Shown here: positions 51,602-60,249 of the stretch, piece after piece
Layout: each line of letters starts with the position of its first letter
How positions within the stretch are numbered: position 1 is the stretch's first letter
Assembly (NCBI RefSeq): GCF_002968015.1
Contig: NZ_PUIP01000001.1
Span: forward strand, 124,001 to 188,000
DNA: 64,000 nucleotides
Origin: Massilia phosphatilytica
GTDB lineage: Bacteria > Pseudomonadota > Gammaproteobacteria > Burkholderiales > Burkholderiaceae_D
Direction: 5' to 3'
Program-made: the position numbers and the translations under genes
Notes under the pieces: model-generated
Told to the model about the DNA's origin: nothing
Seen by the model: only the letters and a program-made list of their open reading frames with translations
Database searches by the model: none

Positions 51602-53020
51602 TTACCTGTCGGTGACCGCAAAGTCCCCGTACGCCTTCAACTGCTCGCCGACGGCCTTCGAATCGCCCACCACGACGATGGACTGGTTCTCCGGCGCGAA
51701 GTATTTCTTCGCCACGTCGCGCACCTGTTCCGGCGTGACCTTTTCGATCAGCGGCACGTACTGGCCCAGGAACTCGGCCGGCAGACCCACGAGCCAGTTG
51801 GCGGCCAGCGTGTTCGCGACGGCGCGCTGCATCTGGTTGCTCAGCAGGTAGCCGCCCGCCACGTAGCGCTTGTGCATCTTCATCTCGTCCGCCGGGACAA
51901 GGTCCGCGCCGATGCGCTTGTACTCGTTGAAATACTCGGCCAGCGCGGCACCCGTGACTTCGTTGCGCACGTCCGCGCCGCCGACGATGCCGCCGCCTTC
52001 GCGCAGCAGGCGCGCGCCGGCCGAGGCGCCGTAGGTGTACCCCTTTTCCTCGCGCAGCTTGATGTTCACGCGGCTCGAAAAGCCGCCGCCCAGGATCGTG
52101 CTGGCCAGGCGCAGCGGGATCTGGTCCGAGCTCGTGGCGGCGATGCCGGGACTGCCCAGGCGCAGCGTCGACTGCACGCTGCCGCCGCGTTCCAGCAGCA
52201 GGTGCACGGGCTTCGCGGTCGCCGGCGCTTTCGGCACCTCGGCCGTCGCCGGGCCGCTTGCCTTCCAGTCGCCGAACGCCTTCTGCGCGAGCTTGAGCGC
52301 ATCCGCTTCCTTGATGCGGCCCGTGATCACGAGCAGCGCGCGCTCCGGACGGAAGCGTTTCGCATGCTCGGCGCGCAGCAGGTCCTCGGTGGTCGATTCG
52401 ATCGCCTCCGCGGTCGGCGTCATGTGGCCGTACGGATGGTCGCCGTAGATCGCGCGGCTGATGGCGCGCTCGGCGCGGAAGCGCGGCTGGGTCTCGGACA
52501 CGCGCAGGCTTTGCAGCGCGTTCGCCTTGGCCAGCGCCACTTCATTGGCCGGGAAGGACGGCGTGCGCGCGACCTCGGCCAGCAGCTGCATCATCGGCCC
52601 GGCCTGCGACGCGAGCGCGCTGGCCTGCACCGAGATGCCGTCCGCGCTGGCGCCGGCAGCCACGGAGCCGCCCATGCCTTGCGCGGTCTCCGCGATCGCG
52701 CGCGAGTCGCGCTTCGCGGTGCCTTCGTTGAGCAGGCCGGCCAGCAGTTCCGCGAAGCCCGGGTGTTTCGCGTCGTCGGCGGCGAAGCCCGCGTCGCGCA
52801 CGGCGAGCACCATGTCCACGCGCGGGATGCCGGTGCGCGGCACGATCCACACCTGCAGGCCGTTGGCCAGGGTCTTCTTGCCGATGTGCGGGACGGGCAG
52901 GGGTTTGTCTTTCGCATAGGCCGGCATGGCGGCCGGCATCGTCTCTTTGGGCACGTCCGCGGCAAAGGCCGAGTGGCTGAACAGGCCACCCACGATCATC
53001 GTCAGCATCAGTTTTTTCAT
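51602..53020 (-). CDS. M16 family peptidase-like protein, non-catalytic partner
   Basis: 472-residue secreted M16 homologue with signal peptide (MKKLMLTMIVGGLFSHSAFA). The zinc motif HxxEH is absent: the matching place reads HPGFAELLAGLLNEGT. The C-terminal half keeps the R/Y pair region of active pairs (LGGGFSSRVNIKLREEKGYT, YGASAGARLL). In two-chain M16B enzymes one chain brings zinc and the other the R/Y pair, so this is likely the second chain. AGGAGCGCC ribosome site supports this start. Lies 11 bases after its partner. Confidence 0.88.
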   Translation of the reverse strand: MKKLMLTMIVGGLFSHSAFAADVPKETMPAAMPAYAKDKPLPVPHIGKKTLANGLQVWIVPRTGIPRVDMVLAVRDAGFAADDAKHPGFAELLAGLLNEGTAKRDSRAIAETAQGMGGSVAAGASADGISVQASALASQAGPMMQLLAEVARTPSFPANEVALAKANALQSLRVSETQPRFRAERAISRAIYGDHPYGHMTPTAEAIESTTEDLLRAEHAKRFRPERALLVITGRIKEADALKLAQKAFGDWKASGPATAEVPKAPATAKPVHLLLERGGSVQSTLRLGSPGIAATSSDQIPLRLASTILGGGFSSRVNIKLREEKGYTYGASAGARLLREGGGIVGGADVRNEVTGAALAEYFNEYKRIGADLVPADEMKMHKRYVAGGYLLSNQMQRAVANTLAANWLVGLPAEFLGQYVPLIEKVTPEQVRDVAKKYFAPENQSIVVVGDSKAVGEQLKAYGDFAVTDR

Positions 53021-53031
53021 CGGGGCGCTCC

Positions 53032-54384
53032 TCATTTCTTGACTGCCGGCTTACGGTCGATGACGGTGCGGTTCGCCTTCGTCATGTACGTGGCGGCCAC
53101 GCGCTGGAGGTCGGCGGACGTCACGCCCTCGATCCAGCCGGGCACCTTGTTGACGACGTTGGCGTCACCCCACAGGGTCTGCAGCTTGGCGAGCGTGTCG
53201 GCGCGCGACAGGATGTTTTCCAGGTCGTTGTTCCAGTCGGCCAGCATGCGGGTCTTCACGCGCTTCAGCGTCGCGGCGTCGACGCCGTCCTTGACGACTT
53301 TCGCGATCTGCTCGTCCATCGCGGCCACCATCGCGTCGGCGCTGCTGTTCGGCTTGTACAGGCCGAATACGGTGAACAGGGTAGGACCGCCGTACTCGAA
53401 CGGGCCGGTGAGGCCGAAGCCGCCCTGGACGTTCAGCGCGATCTCGCGGCCCTTGACGAGATTCAGGTAGAACAGCGACGCGTCGCCACCCGCCAGCAGT
53501 TCGGACAGCACGGCCATCGGCGCCTGGTCCGCGCTGCCTTGCGGCGGCACTTTCCAGCCGACGGCGACGGCCGGCACCTGGGCCAGCGCGTCGCTCTGCT
53601 CGATGCGTTTTTCCTGCGTGTTCAGGCCTTCCGTGAAGTCGGAGCCTTTCGGCGTGGGGCGGGCTGGGATGCCGCCGAAGTATTTATGCGCCAGCGCGAA
53701 ACCCTGTGCAGGGGAGATATCGCCCGCGATCGCCAGCACGGCGTTGTTCGGGCCGTAGTAGTCGCGGTGGAAGGCGCGCACGTCGTCGAGGCTCGCGCCC
53801 TCGAGGTCTTCGAAGCTGCCGTAGCCGTCGTGGTTGTTCTCCCATTTCTGGAACGCGAGCTGGCTGATGTCGAGCCAGAAGAAGCCGCCGTACGGCTTGT
53901 TCTTGACGTTCACGCGGATCTCTTCCTTGACCACGTCCTGCTGGTTCTTCAACGTGGCCGGATTGAAGTCGAGCGTCTTCATGCGGTCCGCCTCGAGCCA
54001 CAGGATCGGCTCGAGCGACGACACGGGGGCCGTCTCGATGTAGTTCGTGAAATCGGGTCGCGTGGAGCCGTTGTTGTTGCCGCCGCCGCCCGTGATGGCG
54101 CGGTCGAACACGCCCTTCGGCGCATTCGGCGTGCCCTGGAACATCAGGTGCTCGAACAGGTGGGCGAAGCCCGTGCGGTTACGCGGCTCGAGGCGCATGC
54201 CGACGTGGTACACGACGGAGACGCCGACGGTCGGCGAGCTGTGGTCTTCGGAGACGACGACCGTCAGGCCGTTGTCGAGCTTCTTGACGTTGACCGGCAG
54301 GGTCCACTGGTCGCTGGTCGCGGCAGCCGCGGTCAGCGAGAGCGACACGCCGGCCAGCAGGGCAGGCAGGTAGCGCAGGCGCAT
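53032..54384 (-). CDS. M16 family zinc metallopeptidase, catalytic chain
   Basis: 450-residue periplasmic peptidase with signal peptide (MRLRYLPALLAGVSLSLTAA). Inverted zinc motif HLFEH at 75-79 (His75, Glu78, His79), and further ligand region VVKEEIRVNV. GGGGNNNGSTRPDFTNYIET follows the motif. First of a two-gene unit with the non-catalytic M16 chain; together they probably form a heterodimer that degrades peptides in the periplasm. Confidence 0.9.
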   Translation of the reverse strand: MRLRYLPALLAGVSLSLTAAAATSDQWTLPVNVKKLDNGLTVVVSEDHSSPTVGVSVVYHVGMRLEPRNRTGFAHLFEHLMFQGTPNAPKGVFDRAITGGGGNNNGSTRPDFTNYIETAPVSSLEPILWLEADRMKTLDFNPATLKNQQDVVKEEIRVNVKNKPYGGFFWLDISQLAFQKWENNHDGYGSFEDLEGASLDDVRAFHRDYYGPNNAVLAIAGDISPAQGFALAHKYFGGIPARPTPKGSDFTEGLNTQEKRIEQSDALAQVPAVAVGWKVPPQGSADQAPMAVLSELLAGGDASLFYLNLVKGREIALNVQGGFGLTGPFEYGGPTLFTVFGLYKPNSSADAMVAAMDEQIAKVVKDGVDAATLKRVKTRMLADWNNDLENILSRADTLAKLQTLWGDANVVNKVPGWIEGVTSADLQRVAATYMTKANRTVIDRKPAVKK

Positions 54385-54689
54385 TGATCACCTTTTTATG
54401 AAGTTATAGGGCAGGGGCATCGAATTTATCTTAACGCAACAGATACAAGGCTGGCACGAAATGTTGATACATACATCGATGACAAACGGTGACAAACGGT
54501 GACATTTGGAGGCAGCCTGGCGCGCGATAATGACCGGCTCGCCTATGCATGCCAGCCCGTCCCTATGTCGCTCAGGTGGCCATTTTTGCAGTTCGTCGCA
54601 ATCCGCTGGGCCGGGATGGCCTGTCCGATTATCCTGTTTTCCATAAACACCAACCCTTGCATAACAAAAACAGGAATTCGGAGAATCGG
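54385..54689. other. 305-base divergent region with three tandem TGACAAACGG repeats
   Basis: No gene. TGACAAACGG at 54480-54489 and 54490-54499, then TGACATTTGG at 54500-54509: three head-to-tail decamers. Ten-base direct repeats with a TGACA core look like a two-component regulator site. They lie 96 bases from the M16 start and about 180 from the DUF2807 gene, so the target is unclear. The part to the right contains the DUF2807 leader. Confidence 0.45.
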
Positions 54690-55463
54690 ATGAACAAGAT
54701 TTTCTCGCTCGCCCCCGTCGGCGCCGCCCTGTGTGTCGCGCAGTTGTTCGTCCTTGGGCTCGCGCATGCCGCACCCGACGTCACGACCGAGACCCGCCGC
54801 GTCGATGCCCGCGTCGTGCGGGTCAAGGTCGACGGCGCCGTCGACCTGAAGATCCGGCAGGGCGCCACGCCGGCCCTGACGCTCACGGGCGAATCGCGCT
54901 ACCTGGAACGCACGATGACGTCGCAGAACGGCGACACGCTGAACATCGATACGGACATCCGCGGCCATGTGCGCACCGGGTCGCTGCATGCGGAACTCGT
55001 GCTGCCGGCGCTGCGCGCGGTGACGTCCGAGAGCCTCGGCACGACGGAGATCACCGGCTTTTCCGGCGACGAGCTGGAACTGACGCTGGACGGCGCCGGC
55101 TCGATGAAGATCGCGGGCAGCTACCGCCTCGTACGGGCGAGCCTGGGCGGCATCGGCAGCATGCAGATGCAGGGTCTGAACGGGGAGGGCGTCGAATTGA
55201 ACCTGCAAGGTGCGGGCTATATCTCGCTGGCGGGACGCGCGAAATGGCTGAAGGCCGACCTCGGCGGCCTGGGCAACCTGGACGCGCAGCAGTGTAATGC
55301 GGACTCCGTCGACATCGACCTGTCCGGCCTCGGCAACGCGCGCGTGACGGCGCGCCAGAACGCGAACCTGAACCTGTCCGGCATGGGTTCCGTCACGGTG
55401 TACGGCAAGCCCCAGAACCGCAAGGTCGCGGTCGACGGGTTGGGGAAGGTGAGCTGGAAGTAA
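54690..55463 (+). CDS. DUF2807 (GIN domain) secreted protein
   Basis: 257-residue protein with a signal peptide (MNKIFSLAPVGAALCVAQLF, cut near AHA-A) and a right-handed beta-helix-like GIN/DUF2807 domain: repeated short strands such as RVVRVKVDGAVDLKIRQG, LTLDGAGSMKIAGSY, LGGIGSMQMQGL, LDLSGLGNARVTAR-like turns with GLG/GAG/GMG. Function unknown; likely an envelope adhesin-like or structural protein. Start supported by CGGAGAATCGG and the signal peptide. Confidence 0.8.
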   Translation: MNKIFSLAPVGAALCVAQLFVLGLAHAAPDVTTETRRVDARVVRVKVDGAVDLKIRQGATPALTLTGESRYLERTMTSQNGDTLNIDTDIRGHVRTGSLHAELVLPALRAVTSESLGTTEITGFSGDELELTLDGAGSMKIAGSYRLVRASLGGIGSMQMQGLNGEGVELNLQGAGYISLAGRAKWLKADLGGLGNLDAQQCNADSVDIDLSGLGNARVTARQNANLNLSGMGSVTVYGKPQNRKVAVDGLGKVSWK

Positions 55464-55524
55464 AAGACGTATCTCGAAGCAAAAGAACAAAGAGGCGAGG
55501 GCCTCACGAATTCCGAACGAGACA

Positions 55525-56139
55525 ATGAGAAAACTGACCGTTGCGATCCTGTTCGCGCTGGGCCTGCACGGTAGTGCGATGGCGGGCCTCGCGGAGGGCG
55601 CCAATGCCTACAATGCCCGCAACTACGCGCTGGCCCTGAAGGAAATCACCCCGCTTGCCAAGGCCGGCAACGCGGACGCCGAGCATTTGCTGGGCCTGAT
55701 GTACTACATGGGCCGCGGCGTGCCGCGCGACTACAAGCAAGCATTCTCGTGGCACTACAAGGCGGCCGTGCAGGGCAAGGCCGACGCGCAATACGTGATC
55801 GGCGCCATGTACTACACGGGCAACGCCGTACCCCAGGACCAGAGACTGGCCGTGCAATGGTTCCGCAAGGCCGCCGAGCAGGGGCATCCGGACGCCCAGC
55901 ATGCGCTCGCCCTGATGTACCGCTACCACGTGGCGGGGATGCCGCAAGACCTCGTCCTCGCCTACATGCTGTGCAACCTGGCGGCCGCCAACGGCCACCG
56001 CAATGCCATCGAGCAGCGCGCCTCGCTCGTCAAGCAGATGAGCCAGGAGCAGGTCGACGAAGCGCAGGCGATGTCGCGCAACTGGAAGCCGGGCACCCCG
56101 CTGCCGACGCAGTCGCACACGGGCGGCGGCGGTTCCTGA
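55525..56139 (+). CDS. Sel1-repeat (TPR-like) periplasmic protein
   Basis: 204-residue protein with signal peptide MRKLTVAILFALGLHGSAMA and about four Sel1 repeats of 36 residues: NADAEHLLGLMYYMGRGVPR, ADAQYVIGAMYYTGNAVPQD, PDAQHALALMYRYHVAGMPQ. Such repeats mediate protein contacts. A Gly-rich tail ends the chain. Partner unknown; no clear operon with its neighbours. Confidence 0.85.
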   Translation: MRKLTVAILFALGLHGSAMAGLAEGANAYNARNYALALKEITPLAKAGNADAEHLLGLMYYMGRGVPRDYKQAFSWHYKAAVQGKADAQYVIGAMYYTGNAVPQDQRLAVQWFRKAAEQGHPDAQHALALMYRYHVAGMPQDLVLAYMLCNLAAANGHRNAIEQRASLVKQMSQEQVDEAQAMSRNWKPGTPLPTQSHTGGGGS

Positions 56140-56308
56140 ACATGTAAGTTGCCTTCTGATGTAAGGACGATGCCGACCCGGGTATGAGGCGTTGTCCTAC
56201 GCGAGCATGGCGAATCCTTGGTGTCCCGACCGCCTTTGCGGGACTACGATGAGAACCCCTCAAGCAGTTTTCATGAGCTGTACGACAGCAAACCTATTGG
56301 AGGCAATC

Positions 56309-56650
56309 ATGGCAAACCAAGGCAACAATCAAGGCGGCGGAAACAAGGGCAACAACCAGAGCGGCGATACCAGCAACCGCGGTTTCGCATCGATGGATCC
56401 GCAAAAGCAGCGTGAAATCGCCTCGGAAGGCGGCAAGGCTGCACACGCCTCGGGCAATGCCCACGAGTTCACGTCGGAAGAGGCACGCCGTGCCGGCTCG
56501 ATGAGCCACAAGAACGACGGCGGCAGCCAGCAGAGCCAGGGTGGCGGCAGCCAGCAAAGCGGTAATCAATCGAGCGGCGGCACCCGCGGCGGCACGCCGG
56601 AGCAGCACGCCAAGGCAGGCTCGCAGAGCCACAAGAACGACAAGAAGTGA
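56309..56650 (+). CDS. KGG-motif stress-induced protein
   Basis: 113-residue hydrophilic, Gly/Gln/Ser-rich protein. It holds the conidiation/KGG repeat: GFASMDPQKQREIASEGGKA, AHASGNAHEFTSEEARRAGS, then a second GGTPEQHAKAGSQSHKND. Similar proteins (E. coli YciG) are induced by general stress or stationary phase. A strong TTGGAGGCAATC site sets the start. Its presence near the stressosome-like module is suggestive but they are not in one operon. Confidence 0.85.
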   Translation: MANQGNNQGGGNKGNNQSGDTSNRGFASMDPQKQREIASEGGKAAHASGNAHEFTSEEARRAGSMSHKNDGGSQQSQGGGSQQSGNQSSGGTRGGTPEQHAKAGSQSHKNDKK

Positions 56651-56958
56651 CGTGACCTGAACGCCGCGGCAGGCCGCGTGCACCGGCACCGCCGGTGAGT
56701 CCGCATGCTGCCCGGCCGTTCTGTATCGCACACACGACGTTCCCGACACCGCCAGCCCTTCGAGGCTGGCGGTGTCGTTTCGTGCGTCCGGCCGACTACT
56801 ACATGATCCGTGAGCTCAGCAGTAAATTTACTACATTTTCCCATTAACTGAGCATTTTCTTGCTCATTGTTAGCGATAGCAGCCATTTTCTGGCGCGGCA
56901 TGCTTGGGCGATCCGGTCTGATGGAGTACCATTGCTCATCATTTAACTAGGGTATGCC
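56651..56958. other. 308-base gap with a strong hairpin
   Basis: No gene. The left half carries the terminator annotated below; the right half is AT-rich (TAAATTTACTACATTTTCCC) and presumably holds the qor promoter, though no clear -35/-10 pair stands out. Confidence 0.4.
56745..56778 (+). terminator. Hairpin terminator downstream of the KGG gene
   Basis: GACACCGCCAGCC-cttcga-GGCTGGCGGTGTC, a perfect 13-base stem followed by GTTTCG. Strong hairpin, weak T run. It marks the right-hand limit of the accessory block. Confidence 0.6.
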
Positions 56959-57945
56959 ATGCGTGCAATAGAAATCGTCCAACCCGGCGGGCCCGAGGTG
57001 CTCCAGCCCTGCGAGCGCCCCGTGCCCGAGCTCAAGCCGGGCGAAGTCCTCATCCGCGTCCACGCGGCCGGCGTCAACCGGCCCGACGTGTTCCAGCGGC
57101 TGGGCCAGTATCCCGTCCCACCCGGCGCGTCCGACCTGCCGGGGCTGGAAGTGGCCGGCGAGATCGTCGACGGCGACTTGTCCGGCAGCGGATTCAGCAA
57201 GGGCGACCTCGTCTGCGCCCTCGTGCAGGGCGGCGGCTATGCCGAGTACTGCGCGGCGCCACTCGCGCAATGCCTGCCGGTGCCGCAGGGCTTGAGTGCG
57301 CTCGAGGCGGCCGCGCTGCCGGAGACGTTCTTCACCGTGTGGAGCAATGTGTTCCAGCGCGGCGCGCTGGGCGAAGGCGAGACGCTGCTCGTGCAGGGCG
57401 GCAGCTCCGGTATCGGTACCACGGCGATCCAGCTGGCGAAGGCATTGGGACACCGCGTGTTCGCGACGGCCGGGAGTGCCGACAAATGCCGCGCGTGCGA
57501 AGACCTGGGCGCCGAGCGTGCGATCAATTACAAGACCGAAGACTTCGCGCCCATCGTCAAGGAACTGACGGGCGGGAAGGGCGTCGACGTCGTGCTCGAC
57601 ATGGTCGGCGGCGACTACGTGGCGCGGGAAATCGCGTGCCTGGCCGACGACGGCCGCATCGTCATCATTGCCCTGCTGGGCGGCGCGAAGGCGAACGTCG
57701 ACCTCGGGCAGGTGCTGCGCCGCCGCCTGACGATCACGGGTTCCACCCTGCGTCCGCGGCCGGTGGCATTCAAGGCACAGATCGCGCGCGAACTGCGTGA
57801 ACGCGTGTGGCCGCTGCTGGCAGCCGGCCAGATCAAACCGGTCATTTATACAACCTTCCCGCTCGAAGAAGCGGCCGCCGCGCACGCTCTGATGGAAAGC
57901 AGCGCGCACGTCGGCAAGATCATGCTGCGTGTCGCCGGACACTGA
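56959..57945 (+). CDS. NAD(P)H quinone oxidoreductase (zinc-free MDR, PIG3 type)
   Basis: 328-residue medium-chain reductase: GroES-like N-terminal half (VLIRVHAAGVNRPDVFQRLG) and Rossmann half with LVQGGSSGIGTTAIQLAKA and YKTEDFAPIVKELTGGKGVD. Zinc-binding cysteines of alcohol dehydrogenases are absent. The PIG3/TP53I3-like pattern (QYPVPPGASDLPGLEVAGEI) is clear. In related bacteria it usually follows pnp directly and precedes tpiA. Confidence 0.9.
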   Translation: MRAIEIVQPGGPEVLQPCERPVPELKPGEVLIRVHAAGVNRPDVFQRLGQYPVPPGASDLPGLEVAGEIVDGDLSGSGFSKGDLVCALVQGGGYAEYCAAPLAQCLPVPQGLSALEAAALPETFFTVWSNVFQRGALGEGETLLVQGGSSGIGTTAIQLAKALGHRVFATAGSADKCRACEDLGAERAINYKTEDFAPIVKELTGGKGVDVVLDMVGGDYVAREIACLADDGRIVIIALLGGAKANVDLGQVLRRRLTITGSTLRPRPVAFKAQIARELRERVWPLLAAGQIKPVIYTTFPLEEAAAAHALMESSAHVGKIMLRVAGH

Positions 57946-58000
57946 AAACACAATGAAAAATATAATGAATAAGCGACTGAACGACCATGCCCGGCCCGGT

Positions 58001-58029
58001 TTGACCGGTTTTTCAACGCCCGTTACAAT
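58001..58029 (+). promoter_or_regulatory. Sigma-70-type promoter for tpiA
   Basis: -35 TTGACC at 58001-58006, 17-base spacer, -10 TACAAT at 58024-58029, 27 bases before the tpiA start. Confidence 0.65.
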
Positions 58030-58056
58030 AACGGGTTATTTGACCGTGAGGTTGTA

Positions 58057-58803
58057 ATGCGTGCCAAGCTCATCGTAGGCAACTGGAAGATGAATGGCAG
58101 CCGAGCGGCCAATGCAGCACTGCTGGAAGGTATCGTGGCGGGACTCGGCGATGCGCGTGCATCCTGTGCGGTCTGCGTGCCCACGCCGTTCCTGCAGCAG
58201 TGCGAGGATGTGCTGACCGGTACGCCGGTCGCCTGGGGTGCGCAGGATGTCTCGATGCACGTGTTCGGCGCGTACACCGGCGAGGTGTGCGCACAGATGC
58301 TGGCCGAGTTCGGTTGCCGCTACGTGATCATCGGCCACTCCGAGCGCCGCGCCTATCACCGCGAAGACAGTGCGCTGGTGGCGAAGAAGGCGCTGGCGGT
58401 GCTGGGCGAAGGCATGACCCCGATCGTGTGCGTTGGCGAAACGCTGGAGCAGCGCGAAGCGGGCGAGACGGCGCAGGTGGTCGGCGCCCAGCTCGACGCG
58501 GTGCTGGAAGCGCTCGACGCGGGAGCGGTGGCGAAGATCGTCGTGGCCTATGAACCCGTATGGGCCATCGGCACCGGCAGGAACGCGACGCCGGCGATGG
58601 CGCAGGAAGTGCACGCGCAATTGCGCGCGCAGCTGAAGGCGCGCAGCGGCGACGCGGCGGAGGTCGTACCGATTCTGTACGGCGGCAGCATGAAGCCGGA
58701 GAATGCGAAGGAACTGCTGGCCCAGCCGGATATCGATGGCGGGCTGATCGGCGGCGCGGCCTTGAAGGCGGAAGATTTTCTTGCCATCATACACGCCGCC
58801 TGA
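58057..58803 (+). CDS. tpiA: Triosephosphate isomerase
   Basis: 248-residue glycolytic enzyme interconverting dihydroxyacetone phosphate and glyceraldehyde-3-phosphate. Catalytic residues present: Lys11 (VGNWKMNGS), His94 ([11 protein letters not shown]) and Glu166 ([12 protein letters not shown]); phosphate loop [12 protein letters not shown] and GGAAL. Normal length and own promoter. Confidence 0.96.
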   Translation: MRAKLIVGNWKMNGSRAANAALLEGIVAGLGDARASCAVCVPTPFLQQCEDVLTGTPVAWGAQDVSMHVFGAYTGEVCAQMLAEFGCRYVIIGHSERRAYHREDSALVAKKALAVLGEGMTPIVCVGETLEQREAGETAQVVGAQLDAVLEALDAGAVAKIVVAYEPVWAIGTGRNATPAMAQEVHAQLRAQLKARSGDAAEVVPILYGGSMKPENAKELLAQPDIDGGLIGGAALKAEDFLAIIHAA

Positions 58804-58878
58804 GTAACGCCGGGTTGGTTATTCCATCCGGGCGCTGACGTTTTTTGTAATGTAGTTAACCTTGGAATGGAATAAACA

Positions 58879-59298
58879 ATGAACGTGTTGTTCAATCTGA
58901 TCGTCGTCGTACAGGTCGTCTCCGCGCTGGCCATCATCGGCCTCGTGCTCGTCCAGCACGGCAAGGGTGCCGACATGGGCGCCGCCTTCGGTTCCGGCGC
59001 GTCCGGCAGCCTGTTCGGTGCCAGCGGCTCGTCGAACTTCCTGTCGAAATCGACGGCCGTCGCCGCCGCGGTCTTCTTCGCATCGACGCTGGGCCTGGCG
59101 TACTTCGGCACCAGCCGTCCGCACGCCAGTGTCGGCGGCGGCGTGATGGAACACGTGACCGCGCCCGCGGCCAAGGTTCCGGCCGGCGCAGGCGATGCCG
59201 TCCCGGTCACCGCACCGGCACCGGCCGCAGCGCCTGCCGCACCGGCGGCCACGCAAGACGTGCCTGCGCCTGCGCCGGCACCGGCGCCTGCCAAGTAA
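58879..59298 (+). CDS. secG: Preprotein translocase subunit SecG
   Basis: 139-residue SecG, an accessory subunit of the SecYEG channel. Two membrane helices (about 3-22 and 52-72) with the conserved HGKGADMGAAFGSGASGSLFG loop split here as LVLVQHGKGADMGAAFGSG. The Ala/Pro-rich tail after residue 95 is longer than in E. coli SecG (110 residues) but common in this order. Normal place between tpiA and tRNA-Leu. Confidence 0.93.
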   Translation: MNVLFNLIVVVQVVSALAIIGLVLVQHGKGADMGAAFGSGASGSLFGASGSSNFLSKSTAVAAAVFFASTLGLAYFGTSRPHASVGGGVMEHVTAPAAKVPAGAGDAVPVTAPAPAAAPAAPAATQDVPAPAPAPAPAK

Positions 59299-59465
59299 TT
59301 GCGGCGCAGCCACTTCCTGCACGCGCGAGCAGGGTGGTGTAACATTCTGCGGGCTTCGGTCCGCCAGCGCCCGCGACCGGACTCTCAACTCGGTTCGCCG
59401 TAAACACGGGTTTTAAAAAAGTTGAGAAAAAGAGTATTTTTTCTTGGTTTAGCGCAATTTGAGCA

Positions 59466-59495
59466 TTGAAAAATGCTGCTAAGGCAGGGTAGAAT
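59466..59495 (+). promoter_or_regulatory. Promoter of tRNA-Leu
   Basis: -35 TTGAAA at 59466-59471, 18-base spacer, -10 TAGAAT at 59490-59495; the tRNA starts 11 bases after the -10. Confidence 0.6.
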
Positions 59496-59506
59496 ACTGG
59501 TCTCCA

Positions 59507-59591
59507 GCCGACGTGGTGAAATTGGTAGACACGCTATCTTGAGGGGGTAGTGGCGCAAGCTGTGCGAGTTCGAGTCTCGCCGTCGGCACCA
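59507..59591 (+). tRNA. tRNA-Leu (anticodon GAG)
   Basis: 85-base class II tRNA. Acceptor stem GCCGACG pairs with CGTCGGC, then discriminator A and an encoded CCA. Anticodon stem CTATC/GGTAG with loop TTGAGGG gives anticodon GAG (reads CUC and CUU). A long variable arm (TGGCGCAAGCTGTGC region) and T loop GTTCGAGTC are typical of tRNA-Leu. The usual neighbour of secG and nuoA in betaproteobacteria. Confidence 0.96.
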
Positions 59592-59600
59592 AGATACAAG

Positions 59601-59652
59601 AAGCCAGCTAGGGCGCATGAGCTTCCGCTCGCAAGCCTAGCTGGCTTTTTTA
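59601..59652 (+). terminator. Terminator after tRNA-Leu
   Basis: AAGCCAGCTAGG...CCTAGCTGGC stem with a 22-base loop, followed by TTTTTT. Confidence 0.8.
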
Positions 59653-59886
59653 CGAGGATCTGTCGGAGGCTTTGAAGAACCGTCCCCTGCGGCGGCGCTT
59701 CTGGCCCGAGAAGCCCGGTCGTACGAACGTGCGGCGAGCCTCGAGGTCGGGATCGGCAACGCGGAACAGGTGATTGAGAGTCTCCAGTCGTACGATCCTG
59801 GTGTAGGCCAATAGCCAGGATTGCGCGATGCGGTACTGCAGCCCCTGCAGTGTTTTTTCAACCGATCGTTCAACTAAGGCTTCATC
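59653..59886 (+). other. Leader/promoter region of the nuo operon
   Basis: 234 bases with no supported gene on either strand. Near its end is a small hairpin CTGCAG-ccc-CTGCAG (59836-59850) followed at once by TGTTTTTT, 29 bases before nuoA; it looks like a terminator or attenuator directly in front of the operon. No clear sigma-70 pair seen. Confidence 0.4.
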
Positions 59887-60246
59887 GTGAACCTCGAGAA
59901 CTATTTCCCCGTCTTACTCTTCATCGTGATCGGCACCGTCGTCGGCGTCGCATCGCAGGTGCTGGGCCGTGTCGTCGGTCCGCATCGCCCCGACCCCGCC
60001 AAGCTCTCTCCGTATGAATGCGGCTTCGAAGCCTTCGAAGACGCGCGCATGAAGTTCGACGTCCGGTACTACCTGGTCGCGATCCTGTTTATTTTGTTTG
60101 ATCTGGAAACGGCATTCTTCTTCCCATGGGGCGTTTCGATGCGCGAACTGGGCCTGCCTGGATTCCTGACGATGATGGTGTTCATCGTCGAATTCATCGT
60201 CGGCTTCTGGTACATCTGGAAGAAAGGTGCCCTTGATTGGGAATAA
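59887..60246 (+). CDS. nuoA: NADH-quinone oxidoreductase subunit A
   Basis: 119-residue membrane subunit of complex I with three helices and the conserved loop [23 protein letters not shown] start preceded by CTAAGG. First gene of the nuo operon. Confidence 0.95.
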   Translation: MNLENYFPVLLFIVIGTVVGVASQVLGRVVGPHRPDPAKLSPYECGFEAFEDARMKFDVRYYLVAILFILFDLETAFFFPWGVSMRELGLPGFLTMMVFIVEFIVGFWYIWKKGALDWE

Positions 60247-60249
60247 GCC

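Noticed and set aside
59507-59591. tRNA-Leu as an integration site for a mobile element
   Set aside because: No integrase beside it and no repeated 3' tRNA fragment seen; nuoA follows as in relatives.
59385-59618. 77-codon minus-strand frame across tRNA-Leu
   Set aside because: Antisense reading of a tRNA; the resulting peptide pattern is a known false gene type.
59637-59873. 78-codon minus-strand frame before nuoA
   Set aside because: No ribosome site, no recognisable family, lies in the operon leader and overlaps the tRNA terminator.
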